Of a stretch of 64,000 nucleotides of DNA, positions 22,139-33,970 are shown piece by piece. The notes beneath the pieces were generated by a model that was not told the DNA's origin, ran no database searches, and saw nothing but the letters and a program-made list of their open reading frames with translations. Within the stretch, counting starts at the first letter, position 1, and every line of letters begins with the position of its first letter. Both the position numbers and the translations under genes were made by a program. This DNA is from Arcuatula senhousia. Lineage: Eukaryota > Mollusca > Bivalvia > Mytilida > Mytilidae. The stretch is taken from NCBI GenBank assembly GCA_963971305.1, contig OZ020303.1, positions 17,791,184-17,855,183 on the forward strand, read 5' to 3'.

Positions 22139-23790
22139 AGCTCACCTGGCCAAAGGCCAAGTGAGCTTATGCCATCACTATGCGTCCCTCGTCGTCCATT
22201 AACAATTTCAAAAATCTTCTTCTCTGAAACCACTGAACCATTTTAACTGAAACGTTGCAGGAATGATATATGACATGTTGGCAACAAACGATCTTCATTT
22301 TAAAATGATTCGATAAAAAATATGGCGGCTTTTACTAAAAATAGAACATAGGGTAAAATCACTTAAAATGGCTTATAACTCAGCAACCATAACAGATAGA
22401 AAAAATCCGAAGGATCTTAGGCTCTTCAGAATCAAAAGCTCTACAAAACCCCCATTGGGTTGAAGTTGTCAGATGACCCTTGATAGGGGTTATGGCCCTT
22501 TTAAGGTCAAAAGTAGCGTTTTTAGCTCACCTTGCCGAAGTTGTCAGATGGCACCTGAGGGATAGGGGTTACAGCCCCTTAAAGGTGAAAAATAGTGTTT
22601 TTTGCGTGTTTTTGGTCTATAGAATGAAAACTATTGCAGATAGAGAAAAGCTGTTGCTTCCTTAAATGTTCAGCTCATTTAGCATGTTTAGCTCCACAAA
22701 AGTCTCCATAGGGTCAAAATTGTCAGATGACCCCTTATAGGGGTTACAGCCCCTTAAAAGGTGAATATTAGTGTTTTTGTCTCGCCTGCGAAGCAAAGCG
22801 GGACATAGGTGTTACTTTTTCCGGCGGCGGCGGCATTTATTTTTTGGAAAAGTTTTATGAGCACCTCCATATCTCAAGAACTATAGGTCATGGATTGATG
22901 AAACTTGGTATGCATATGTCCCAGTAGTAGCTTAGCACAGTTACATCCCCATCTTTTGACCTTGATTTTCCGGTTGAATAACTTTGACAATTTTCAATAC
23001 ATATAAAAGCAATGAAAAAGTTTTGCGAGCACCTCCATATCTCAAGAACTATAGGTCCTAGGTTGATGAAACTTGGTATGCATATGCCCCAGTAGTATCT
23101 TAGCACAGTTGCATCCCCATCTCTTGACCTTGATTTTCAGGTTGCGTGACTTTGACAATTTTCAATACATATAATAGCAATGGAAAAGTTTTGCGACCAC
23201 ATCCATATCTCAAGAACTATAGATCCTAGGTTGATGAAACTTGGTATGCATATGCCCCAGTAGAAGCTTAGCACAGTTGCATCCCCATCTTTTGACCTTG
23301 ACCTTGATTTTCTGGTTGAGTGACTTTGACAATTTTCAATACATATAATAGCAATGGAAAAGTTTTGCGAACACTTCCATATCTTAAGAACTATAAGTCC
23401 TAGGTTGATAAAACTTGGTATGCATGTGTCCTAGTAATAGCTTAGCACAGTTACATCCCCATCTTTTGACCTTGACCTTGATTTTCTGGTTGAGTGACTT
23501 TGATTATTTTTATTGCATATATTAGCAATGTTTAAGTTCTATAAACATCTTTTGATCTCAGAAAATCCATATGAATTCAAAATATAGTGGAAGTAAAAGA
23601 GAATAATTGTTTCTGATGGTGCCAACATACTTTAGTGTTAACCCTTGTTTGCTTATTTAGAATGAAAACTATTGCAGATAGAGAAAAGCTTTTTCTTGCT
23701 TAAACATTCAGCTCATTTAGCAAAAGTCTTCATAGGGTTGACATGACCAGGTGAGCGATTCAGGATCATCAGGTTTTTAACCATCAAAAT
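22139..23790 (+). repeat. Composite repeat: AGCTCACCTGG modules with a nested ~170-bp tandem block
   Basis: The outer modules begin TTTAGCTCACCTGGCC and end ACCAGGTGAGCGATTCAGG. They contain repeated blocks of the type CTATTGCAGATAGAGAAAAG and TTGTCAGATGACCC. A second element is nested inside from about 22777 (GTCTCGCCTGCGAAGC, then CCGGCGGCGGCGG). It carries four units of about 170-177 bp marked by CCATATCTCAAGAACTATAGG near 22866, 23035, 23208 and 23382. No protein is encoded. Confidence 0.8.
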
Positions 23791-24507
23791 AGGGTTAATT
23801 TTTTGCCCATGAACCCCCCTATTTTCTTTTAATCAATGCCTTTAGTATATCATAAAGAAGTGATTTACAAAGTTTTATCAAATTCTATTTATTCTGTCTC
23901 GGATTTTAACAGCTAAATAGTGCTAATGATAAACCTATGAAAAAATCGCAGAAAACCTTTTCCCGCCAAAACTTTAACGTCAATTATCTTGAAAACGATA
24001 TCATGAACCTATCAATTTTTTTCTTATTTTTTTTGTTGCTCATTTTATACCTTTTACTATAATTTTTTTTCATTTGAGGCATCAAATAAGAAACTTATTT
24101 ATTATTTCAATAATAGTACGAACATCCTTAATGGCCCTGTCACACTATAACGTTTTAGCCAACGTGTGCCGAACGTTCGAATAATTTTCTAAAACGTTGG
24201 AACACGTTGACAGTCGCTGTAAAAAGTTTCAAAAAATATCTCGGTGAACGACCACAAAGCGTCAGACTAACTACCTGCAACGCACGACAAACTTATTCAA
24301 AACTTATCTATAGCGTTCGTCCGGCGTACTTGACGTTTGCCTAGCGCATGTGTGACGACTGCAGAACGCATTCATAGCGTTAGTCTAACTTATATTTTTT
24401 TTCTCTCGGTGGGGAGACCTAGGATTTCTGTTAATTTCTTTAGAATCATTTCTCAATAGTCCTAATAGATCTATTATATGGCTTAAATGTATTGTTGGAT
24501 TAATTAA

Positions 24508-27500
24508 AGGGAAAATTCACGAATTTTGACTTATGGTCTTAAATGATATAAAATGTCATCAAAAACATATATCCAAATTTTTTTCAAAAAATTCTTATTT
24601 ATAACAGAGATATTTGGCATTTTCTGATTTCAAAAGTAACTCAGTGACGTCAGTGAGATGGTCTTGAGTGCATTGTGGGATATGACCGGATATCTGTGTA
24701 TTACATCTTTATCCGATTAACACTATACAATCGATATCGATATTGTATTTAATAAAACACAGTAGTGACGCGAGGTCTAATTGGTAAACAAAAGAAAATA
24801 TTTAATAACGATAAACCGATACGCATTCACATAATGATTATGAAGATTTCTTTCAAAATTATAATATTTTTATCATTATTTGGGAACAAAATTTTTAATT
24901 AATGATTTTTTTAAACATCAATATTAAATAATTAAATCATGATAATAATTAAAATTCTACTACACAATTCTAATCTTATCCATAAATTACTCTATTTTAA
25001 TTTACATCGTTAGGATGATTTGAAAATTTTCCCTTTCATATGATAATCACGCTATTTAAAACAACAAGGTGTCACCTGGCCAGACATCCCAGGTGTTAAT
25101 TGCAAATTGGCGATTACGTAATTTGCCTCAGGTAAGAATTTTGTATATTCGACGTGAACCTTTTCCCCGGCCTTTTAATCTCATTAGACAGCTATTAAAC
25201 TGATTAACTGATCATTGAAAGGCTATCAGTTTAACGGATTAATTCAAATCAATTAAGCATGTCCAATAGTCACCTCATAAAGATCAAAGAAGAGACGGTG
25301 ATCTTTAGCTGGGTATTACCTTTTCTTAGACTCTTTCGATCGTCTCCTGATAAGGTTTTTGGTTTTGTAAAAGATTAATCGTAATTTCGAGAGAATGAGA
25401 AAAATAATTGCTATATAATATACTTTGCACCAATGTCCCTTCTAAATATTTGTAATGTCTGATTACGTGAGTGACGTGTCTGCTAGCAGCTTTAGTTCTG
25501 CAGATTTGGTCGAATTGGGTCAGGAAGGGCAACAACTTGAACCAGAATATACGGAGGAAGAAATCCGGTAGATAGAAGAGTTGGAGATAAATCGCTAGAC
25601 TGAATTTCAAAGCAACCCAATTTGACACCCAATAGTGCAAATGTTCCGATCGCTGTGTGCCAATGCCCTTGCTCGCAGAATGCCTATGCTGCCACGAGTT
25701 TACATTATTCACCGATATCTTCGATCCTGGTGCAACCACGACTTCAAGACAGTTTGTTTAAACCCTGTTGTGTTGAAAACTAGTTATATTAGTTTCTTGT
25801 GGTACAAACGCCACCGGGGGAGAGCAACAGACGTACTATTTATTAGGTATATGAATAGACGTGTACTTTTTTCAGAGTGATTGCCGAAGATTACACTGAT
25901 TGAAAACATTGAGTTTTTCTTGACCCATCAAACATAAGTTATATATATTCTTAGCCAACAAAAAGTTACAGTACAAAAAAGGAAATAATAATGTAAAGGC
26001 AAGGTAACTTTAGATACCACTTTTTAAAATACATGCAGCCAGAGCAGACTTATGGCATACAGACAGTTTGTATGTTGGGTCAGAATATGTCTACCTTCAC
26101 CTTTAGGAAGAAAACATCGTGTTGTGCTGCCAGCTTGTGTTGTGTCTGTCATCAGAAAAGAATGTCCTTCTGCAGATGGAAAATACGAAGGATTTAGAGA
26201 GTGTAATAGTGACACGGATTTCCTTCAATGACTTGTACTTTATTAATAGTGGTGACACTAAGCTTAGTTAAAATTTGTTTTGGATATATAAAAAGGCAGG
26301 ATGTCAAAAATCAAATAAAAAGGCATGGAAGGATATTGTTTTTGGCTGAAAAATTTAAAGTTAGAAAAACATCCAGGCTCCAGTGTTCTCGAAAATAAAA
26401 AGGCAGGACGAAGTAAATATATATATCTAAAGCCCCCCCTCCCTAAAAATCAAATATTCTCACTTTCATACGAAACGCAAGATCTAAATTATTAATTTTG
26501 TATTGACACTTTTATTTTTACTGTACATTTCGCATTCTCAGTTTACTTTGGAACCGATCTGACATTTTAAATTTTAGAAACGGGCGTCAGACAAAATTTG
26601 GAGTTTGACACATAGAACTTTTTTACATTGATTTGATAAGTTTATAAGATTCTAAAGTTGTTGATGTGGTTGTCTATCTTATGCCCCATCTATGAAAGAA
26701 GGAGTAGGAGGATTCTGTACGTCCGTCCGTACGTCCTAATGTTTGAAGATCGGACATTATGTCTTTTGGATATATTATTGTTTGAGCTTCTTATGCAGAG
26801 AAATACAAGTGATAAAATATTTATACTTTTTAAAGTTAATCTTACGAACACAAGATTGTGGTATATACTCATACTATACGGCTGTCTACATGAAGGTAAC
26901 ACGAAGCGTTTTCTGTATAGTGTACCTTTTTGTTTTACTTTTTAAAAGAGAAGTGTAAAAAAAAACCTAAAGAGGAACAATTTCACTATTTTTACACAGA
27001 TAAAGATGTCAAAAAATCAAAGACACGAGTGATAAATTGTAGGTCTTCCGTTGTACTTCGTAATAAATAATTAACAGAAACAAATGATCTCTTTTTCTGT
27101 CATAAACCATTACACTACCACCTGCTAATTACCATCCCCGGGAAGTAAGTAATACCTGGGAGTGTCACAAGTTTAAATACGTTGCCCCCGACTGTGAATT
27201 ACTATGTTCATATAGGTAAAAATAATATTATCTTCTATATAATGAACGTTTAAGAAATCCTTGAAAGATAAAAAAAAATACATTTGCGAATTTTTAAGGA
27301 ATGCATAGGGAATGGATAAAAAAATGAAGAAAAAATTGTTGTCTGTATTAAAATGTATATTTACTTGTTATTAAAAAAAATATTCTGAATAAATGCACAG
27401 ACTCAGTTATAACTGAAGTGATAAAACGCTTATACAAAACAAAAAGATAAGTTTTATTCCGCTTTCGGTTATATTCTTAATTCTACGCACACCCGTAATA

Positions 27501-28291
27501 TTTTAATTCTTTTTCTTTTAAACAAAACTGATATTTTTGTCTTGTGGATTTTTTTATAGCAAAGATTCCGACCGTTACATACTAGCCCTGGCATACTAGG
27601 TATTAATCTAACATGTAAGAAACGTTTGACTAAAAAAATAATGAAATTATTATTGACGAATATAGATAGATATAAACATTTTTCATGGACAAAAGAACAC
27701 TTAAGAAAATAGTTTCGTTAGAAATTGATAAATTTATCTGTTTGGTCATTGTTAAAATATTTTTTTGGCATTTTTAAAATCCAATCTAATATTATACCGG
27801 TTTTCCAAGTTTTCTACTCCTAGCGTGTCTGATGAAGGTTAATCCAGAAAAGCGCTTCACACGCAGTGAAATTTTGCTTTTGTACATTTATTAAAATCAT
27901 TTCAAATTTTTGGTTGGCAAATCTAAAGACTGGACCCATTTAAGATGCAAGTCTGCCTTTTTCTTTAGGTTAGGAAAACGGAATAACACTTAACCGTTAC
28001 TACGCTGAGTAGAACAACCAACTATCATCATGTTTAAATGGCGATAGAGATGACCATTGCGTGTCGTTATCGTATTGGTACTTTGTGGTTATTGGATATT
28101 AGATGATGGTCACGTGACAATAGGGCCTTCTAGCCGTACAAAATGGCCGCACCCATCGTTCTGATTTATCGATACAAAACGCTCTCATACTCGCTTATTA
28201 GTGAAGATTGAAGAGTTTTACATGTATATTTATGTTTAGTAAAATGTGATGAAAAACATATGTAAAAATTATTTTTTTGCGAATTTTCCCT
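24508..28291. mobile_element. Nested TTAA-flanked inverted-repeat element
   Basis: AGGGAAAATTC at 24508-24518 is inverted at 28281-28291, with TTAA on both outer sides (24504-24507 and 28292-28295). TTAA duplications are typical of piggyBac-like insertion, though the terminal sequence is short evidence. The interior holds the decayed P2X7-like gene and otherwise AT-rich sequence without a recognisable transposase. Confidence 0.55.
25455..26231 (+). pseudogene. Decayed P2X7-cytoplasmic-domain-like gene inside the nested element
   Basis: Exon 1 (25455-25846) starts with ATG and an acidic Ser-rich head ending EPEYTEEEIR. It then meets in-frame stops (first TAG at 25569) and shifts frame: the cysteine cluster CKCSDRC...ECLCCHE (25636 onward) reads in a different frame from HDFKTVCLNPVVLKTSY that follows. 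Exon 2 (26039-26231) reads AYRQFVCW...RVVLPACVVSVIRKE...YEGF and ends TGA. The intron is GT..AG and its phase fits. These Cys/His motifs match the C-terminal intracellular domain of P2X7 receptors, which in invertebrates occurs on small proteins without the channel part. It is non-functional as it stands. Confidence 0.72.
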
Positions 28292-29353
28292 TTAATAATT
28301 ATAGAAACTTAGTTTCGTTATAAAAATATTGGTTTTCAGCGTTCTGGTAATATGAATGTATAATTATTCTAAAGCCGTTTTTAACCAAAAGTGATGATTT
28401 TTGCACTCAGTCTAAAAGAATAAAATATAGTGCAGAATTTATATTTTGGTATGTCAAAAATATATAGAGAGGAATGCATCCGTTTGTTAACAAACTCTCA
28501 AAATCTCAAATGAGTATATACATATGAGAAATACTAGTCTGTAGATAACTAATCCTAAATGATCGCAGACAGCATGACGGATGTCCTTAATAGAGAAAAA
28601 CGCGTGTGCTTATTGAATATCTAAAATACACATTATTTCAAATGAGTATTAAAGTTAGACTGTCGTTACCCGTTGTATTTGAGTATTTTTCTACCCCAAA
28701 AAAATCATCGAAAACAGGACAGGTGTATTGCAATTTGCAAGAATTACTTTCAATTCCAGACCATCTAAGTTATCTTTGTTATATTCAAGATTTTTTTGGC
28801 TTTGAAAAAGATTTTTTTTCGGGTTTGAATAAGTATTTGAAGCTTTTGAAATTGACTTTCCCCCTTGTAATCCAATCTAACTTATAAAATTCCGGGGTTG
28901 ATACGCTACTCGTTCGTTACAATGACGCTCTGTGCGCTCTGTACACGTTTTAAACACGTTGAATAGGTTTCTTCGTCGTTAGACTGACGCTAGACGTGCG
29001 CTGCATTATCGCTAGACACGTTAGTTTCCATTCAGATTAGCGTTCGTCTAACGCATTTCAACGTGCACACAACGACCACATAGCGTATTCCAGCGTGTGT
29101 ATAACGTCCTTCTAACTTATGCCTAGCGTTCGAATAATTTATTTCCAACACGTTGGCGAACGTCGGAAATTTTAAGCATGTTGAAAAATTTGCGACACAC
29201 TCGGCGATCACCAACGCACGCTGACGTTCGCTAACGTGTTTGTAGCGTGTTCATAACGTGTACAAAACTTACACAACGCATACCAGCGTGTTGAAAATAT
29301 ATTCTAAAACGTCGGCACACGTTGGCTAAAACGTTATAGTGTGACAGGGCCAT

Positions 29354-30195
29354 TATATAAGGTGTGTTGCCCTTTTACTTCCTGATTAACAAAATCAAGA
29401 AATTCTTCTTTACCTGTTGGTGTCAATAATAAAAGAGGAGATTGGCATGGTATTATACATTACCACCCATCTGTTAAGAATTTACTGAATAATTACAATA
29501 AATGGATTCAAAACTGATTTTTTAATAAATAAAAAACCAACAAATTGCATCATTCTATTAATGGTTTTCCGAAAATGACCTGAATATAGTAAAGAATTTT
29601 AAATTTCATGTATCCTTTAAATAATATATTTTCAGGGTTTTAAATACTTATTCATTGACCAGGTAACAGCCCATAATATACCAAGGTTTTTTTACCACTG
29701 TTAAAACATGTAGGTAAGAAAAAAAACAGGAAATTATATACTTGTGATTTGTATATATAATAAAAGCTAAGTAATTCTAATTGTTAAAAGGTTCTTCAGA
29801 TTTTAAAACATGTGTTGTAATAATTATATTTAACAGGTAGGGTAGTTTCAATGTTACGACATCAAGGCCGTCCCAACTGTTGTGTTATTGTCAAACCTCT
29901 TTGTACGAAATTTGTTATAATTAAGTAAGGATTAAGTTTAAAGCAAGTTTGCTTAGCTTTGCTTTTTTAAAAGGCAAATCGGTGTCAAATAATTGTTTTA
30001 TACCTACACAATACATGGAAATTTTATTTCTATATTGTTTATAACACCCCCCCCCCCCAAATTTGAGTCATTTGATACTGTACAATTTTCCAGCACTATA
30101 CACATAATAGATAAAGTAGATATCCAAGGCAATTATGGTCTGAGATGGCAAATTTCTTTGAGTAAAGTCACTAGTCAGGAAGACATTAAACGTAA
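29354..30195. other. Intergenic, 3' side of calcium-sensor gene A
   Basis: AT-rich, with a C-only tract at about 30046-30058. TTTATT at about 30022 would be AATAAA on the minus strand and could serve gene A. No exon recognised. Confidence 0.45.
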
Positions 30196-31983
30196 TTATG
30201 TGTCTGGGTCACACTGTAGAATATCGATGATTATCTGTACCTTTTCTGCACCTTCAACAAACTCTTCAAAACTTATTTGATTGTCACAGTTTTTGTCCAT
30301 GACTTTGAATATGGTATTTGTCATGTTTTCTGCTGAAATGAATTCATCTGGGAGTTTACTGTTGGTCATTTTACACACGGCCTGAAATGCAACATAAAAC
30401 ATAACATAAGGTTCCGTACGTCATGTACGTTCATATAAGCAAGTTTTAAATTTCTCATGTGTAATTTTTGTTCCTAATCATTATCTTAATTTATGTAAAT
30501 TCTAAAACCTCCATCGTAGTTATGCCCTTAGCTATAATAATTATACCCCCGCTCGAAGAAGAGGTGGGTTTACTTATTACCTCTGTTCGTCCGTCCGCAA
30601 CACAACTTTCGTAACAGTTTTCACAGCAACTACATATCACAGTGACTTGAAATTTAGTATATGAGTTAAGTGTTAGGTCCTTTATCGCGAGTACCGAAAT
30701 AAGGTCTGTCGGATATCTACTTCCTGTTTACTAACTTAGTAAATTTTCAACATTACTAGTCAATTGTTGAAAAATTTCGTAACATTTTTCTCTGCAACTA
30801 CATTTCACAGTGACTTTGAATTCGGTACTTAAGTCTGTCATATATCCACTTCCTGTTTACCGAATTAGTCAATTTTCAACATTATTAGTCAATTGTTGAA
30901 AATTTTCGTAACAGCAACTACACATCACAGTGACTTGAAATTTGATATATGGGTTCGGTATGAGGTCCTTTATCGCAAGTACCGAAATTAGGTCTGTCGG
31001 ATATCTACTTCCTGTTTACCGACATAGTTCATTTTGGGAGTAGCGGGGGTATACTGAGTGAGCAGTAGCGAACAGATTCCTTGTTGGATTTCGTTTGGTT
31101 TTATGTTTTTTAAACATCTTTTGAAATGGTGTATTTCCTATGTTTGAGTTCTAGTGCTGCTGTTAAGGAATAATTTTCCGAAATGGCCATACAGCTCATT
31201 AAATCAATAATCAATTGCAGTTGAAGTTACATATGTTATATGGTCTCATGTTCATTTACTCCACACCCTTTCATATATACTTAGATGATATAAATCATAT
31301 GAATCTTATTTGTTCATACAAATTGTTTAGGAATAACTGTTATTGGTATTTCAGACCATAAAGTTATACATGAATCAAATCTAAAATTTAACATCTATAA
31401 ATAATTTTGTTAAAAATACTTAACTTCCCTGTTTAAGTAGCTGCACCTATACTTTTTAAAAACTGTGTATTACTTCATACATAGAATTCTAATAAATAGG
31501 AATATTCGTTAAATACACTTCATTAAAAATTCGAACTTTCAAAATAAAAAAGAACCCTTGTTATTACATAATAGTAGTTGAACTTACATTTAATATGTGA
31601 ACCATCTCATCCTTAGAAATATAGCCATTCTGGTCGATATCGTACATATCAAAGGCCCACTTGAGCTTCACAGAGGGGTCATCACTCCCAGACATACACA
31701 GTCCAAGGATAAATTCCTTAAAATCCACCATATTGTTCTGGTCCATGTCAAATGTCCTAAAGACTTGGCCAGCGAACACTGAAGCATCACCATCAAACAC
31801 ACTGTTGTAGACTTTGATAAAGCTGGTTCTAGACAAAGACGTTTCTCCATTGTCTAGGTGTTTCTGGAAATCACTGTACCATTCTTTGATTTCCTCAGAA
31901 GAAAAGTCGACGTTTACGTGTTTTTGTAGATCGGAGATCGTCTTTGGATTTAGTTTTCTTACAGATGATGCTTTGTTTCCCAT
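30196..31983 (-). CDS. Neuronal calcium sensor / hippocalcin-like protein, gene A
   Basis: Two coding exons on the minus strand, 31588-31983 and 30196-30381, join in phase 0 to 193 aa, the usual length of hippocalcin/neurocalcin proteins. The N-terminus MGNK is an N-myristoylation signal for calcium-dependent membrane binding. EF2 (D79-E90), EF3 (D115-E126) and EF4 (D161-E172) are complete 12-residue calcium loops. The first EF position (KHLDNGETSLSR) lacks calcium ligands, as in the family, but also lacks the usual Cys-Pro signature. The intron holds a tandem-core repeat (30545-31090). Gene B lies head-to-head 2.0 kb away. Exact orthology (hippocalcin-like, neurocalcin or a mollusc-specific branch) is open. 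Confidence 0.92.
30545..31090 (+). repeat. Tandem-core repeat in the intron of calcium-sensor gene A
   Basis: Begins TACCCCCGCTCGAAGAAG and ends near GTAGCGGGGGTATACTGAG, giving short inverted ends (TACCCCCGCT / AGCGGGGGTA). Inside are three core units marked by TCACAGTGACTT and GTCAATTGTTGAAAA. Same family as 12.8-13.6 kb. Confidence 0.75.
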
Positions 31984-33141
31984 TTTGTTAAAATCCTGTA
32001 TAAAGATTCCTTTAAAATTAAATTATGTGGGAAAATCCTAAAAAAAGGTATCCTTATATTACCTTGTATATTTACTTTTAACACATTTTTACTTCAAATT
32101 TCAGTGGTTTAACATAATTATATGTTTCCCTCAGTATTGAAACCAAACAACACTTCACTATTCAAATTAAAATGCTATTTGATGAACATGTCTTCACGAA
32201 TTACAAGAGGCTGTTTATAGACATGTATATTTTGTTGTATCTGAATACCAATATGTAGTTCCAAATGTTTATTTTATTTATTAGCAAAAAAGATATAGAC
32301 TTTACATATTATGAACTTACAATTTCTTTAGATAAAATTGCTTGTGACTACTTGGCCCGGGAAACCTTATATGTAGAATTAACAAGGATATCAGTTGTTT
32401 TTTAAGTCCCAAGTGAAACCTTATCTTTTGTTATTTAAAATAATAGAGAATCATAACTCAAAGTTTCCTATTACGATTTCGTTACGAAATTATACCATCA
32501 CGCCATCTAACAATGTATTTATAGATGTCAGAATAGATACCAGAAATGAAGTCAATGTTGCATAAACTTTCATTCATTTTTTTGATTAAACAAAGTTATA
32601 ACTGCATGCCTTAACATTAACATATTCAAATGACTTCCTACTTAAAATTTGTCCTAGTGCTTGGAAAAGCTAATTAAACCGGATAAAAACTACGTTGACA
32701 GCTGAAAAAAAAATAGCTGGTAAAGTGCTTTGTTTTTTATTTTAGTGTGCTTTGTTGTTGGGTGGTTTGTTCAGGCTGCAAAATCAGTTTTCAAGATTTG
32801 TTTGTTTTTAAATTTCTGTGACACAGAAGATGACCTTATTTTTTTTTCGCTTTTTACAAACTTGGCCAGTAGACTTCGCCTCTGAAAGTGGAAAAAAACT
32901 TACTGAAAAAAAATCTCGACTGTGTTTATTTTGGCAATTTTCTATAAAAAAATCTGAAGTTGACTTTTATGACAATTTACTTCTACTCCAGCCAGTGATG
33001 TAATCAATATACTAACAAATGATTTAGATACTTGCTAAAATATGGATTCAAGATTGTATACAAAAAATTTATATCTGATTTTTTTACTGAAGTTAGGGTC
33101 AAGTCTAATAGTTACAGAATCTGGTATTTTTTTAGTGAATA
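31984..33141. other. Spacer between the divergent calcium-sensor genes
   Basis: Presumed upstream regions of both genes. No motif stands out and no exon is recognised. The MITE at 33142-33366 and about 600 bp more complete the shared spacer. Confidence 0.5.
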
Positions 33142-33366
33142 TACCGTATAAGTTGTTTTTTTCGCGGGTTTCTAACTTTTGCTTTTTTCGCGGGACTTGG
33201 CAACTCGCGAAAATATAAACCCGCGAATACTTAATCTGGTAGATAATATGTAAAGTTTTACTCGTTTTTAAATAATCTCTAAAATTGAGTTCCGCGAAAA
33301 AAAGATCTTTCATTTTTAAAGGAATTCGCGAAATTTAGCTCCCGCGAAAAAAACAGCTTATACGGT
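33142..33366. mobile_element. MITE with TTTTTTCGCGGG inverted ends
   Basis: The left end ACCGTATAAGTTGTTTTTTT pairs with the right end, which reads AAAAACAGCTTATACGGT. Interior TCGCGGG / CCCGCGAA motifs alternate. About 225 bp, non-coding. Confidence 0.75.
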
Positions 33367-33970
33367 AAGTTTCTGACCGCAGGTGATTATTAATATGCGA
33401 CAAAATACTTTACTTATGCAGACTCCCGACGACTGCTGACGTTATATTGTACGAGATATGCGTTTTTCGAACGTCTTCAATTGTGAGTAAAGTTCAGGAT
33501 TAGAGTGATCTTTGATGTCATGATTCTGACATTGACGAAGGGGATACTCCGATGAACTATAAATCCTACATCAAGTTAATCTCTACATATGCAGTACCTT
33601 TCTCTAAACGACTTTACGTCAAATTAGGCAAATAACTTCATTAATCACAAAAGAGAAAAAGTTCGTAATTGTTCGTGCTTTGGACAATTCAAATATTTAC
33701 TGGGTCAAACCAAGACTGATTTCATACTAAGAGTAAATTTGTACATATGATTAAAACCTTGATATTTAAATACAAAACAAAATGTGTTTTCTTTTGAAAA
33801 TATGTTTAAAAACATTGGTGCTTTATATAAATAAGCGTGAACTATAGAACGGGTAAAAGATTGATCTTGATCTGTTTGATTCGACATGCTACTATTTAAA
33901 CGCATTACATAAGTATTAGTGGCAACTTTCATAGATTCTAACTAGACCTAACTAGGACCTTAGGACTGAC

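Larger units (their letters stand above)
24131..29353. mobile_element. 5.2-kb terminal-inverted-repeat element
   Basis: The ends are perfect inverted repeats of 42 bp (24131-24172 against 29312-29353), beginning ATGGCCCTGTCACACTATAA. TA flanks both sides (24129-24130 and 29354-29355), consistent with a TA target duplication. Inside each end lies a subterminal zone (about 24150-24390 and 28900-29310) crowded with ACGTT, AACGT and GCGTT motifs in both orientations. No intact transposase is visible, so it is probably non-autonomous. A TA-duplicating superfamily such as Tc1/mariner, or a Harbinger-like one, is possible; I cannot decide. Confidence 0.85.

Noticed and set aside
25326..25739. Minus-strand 137-codon ORF in the nested element
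   Set aside because: It runs opposite to the P2X7-like domain, whose motifs read on the plus strand.
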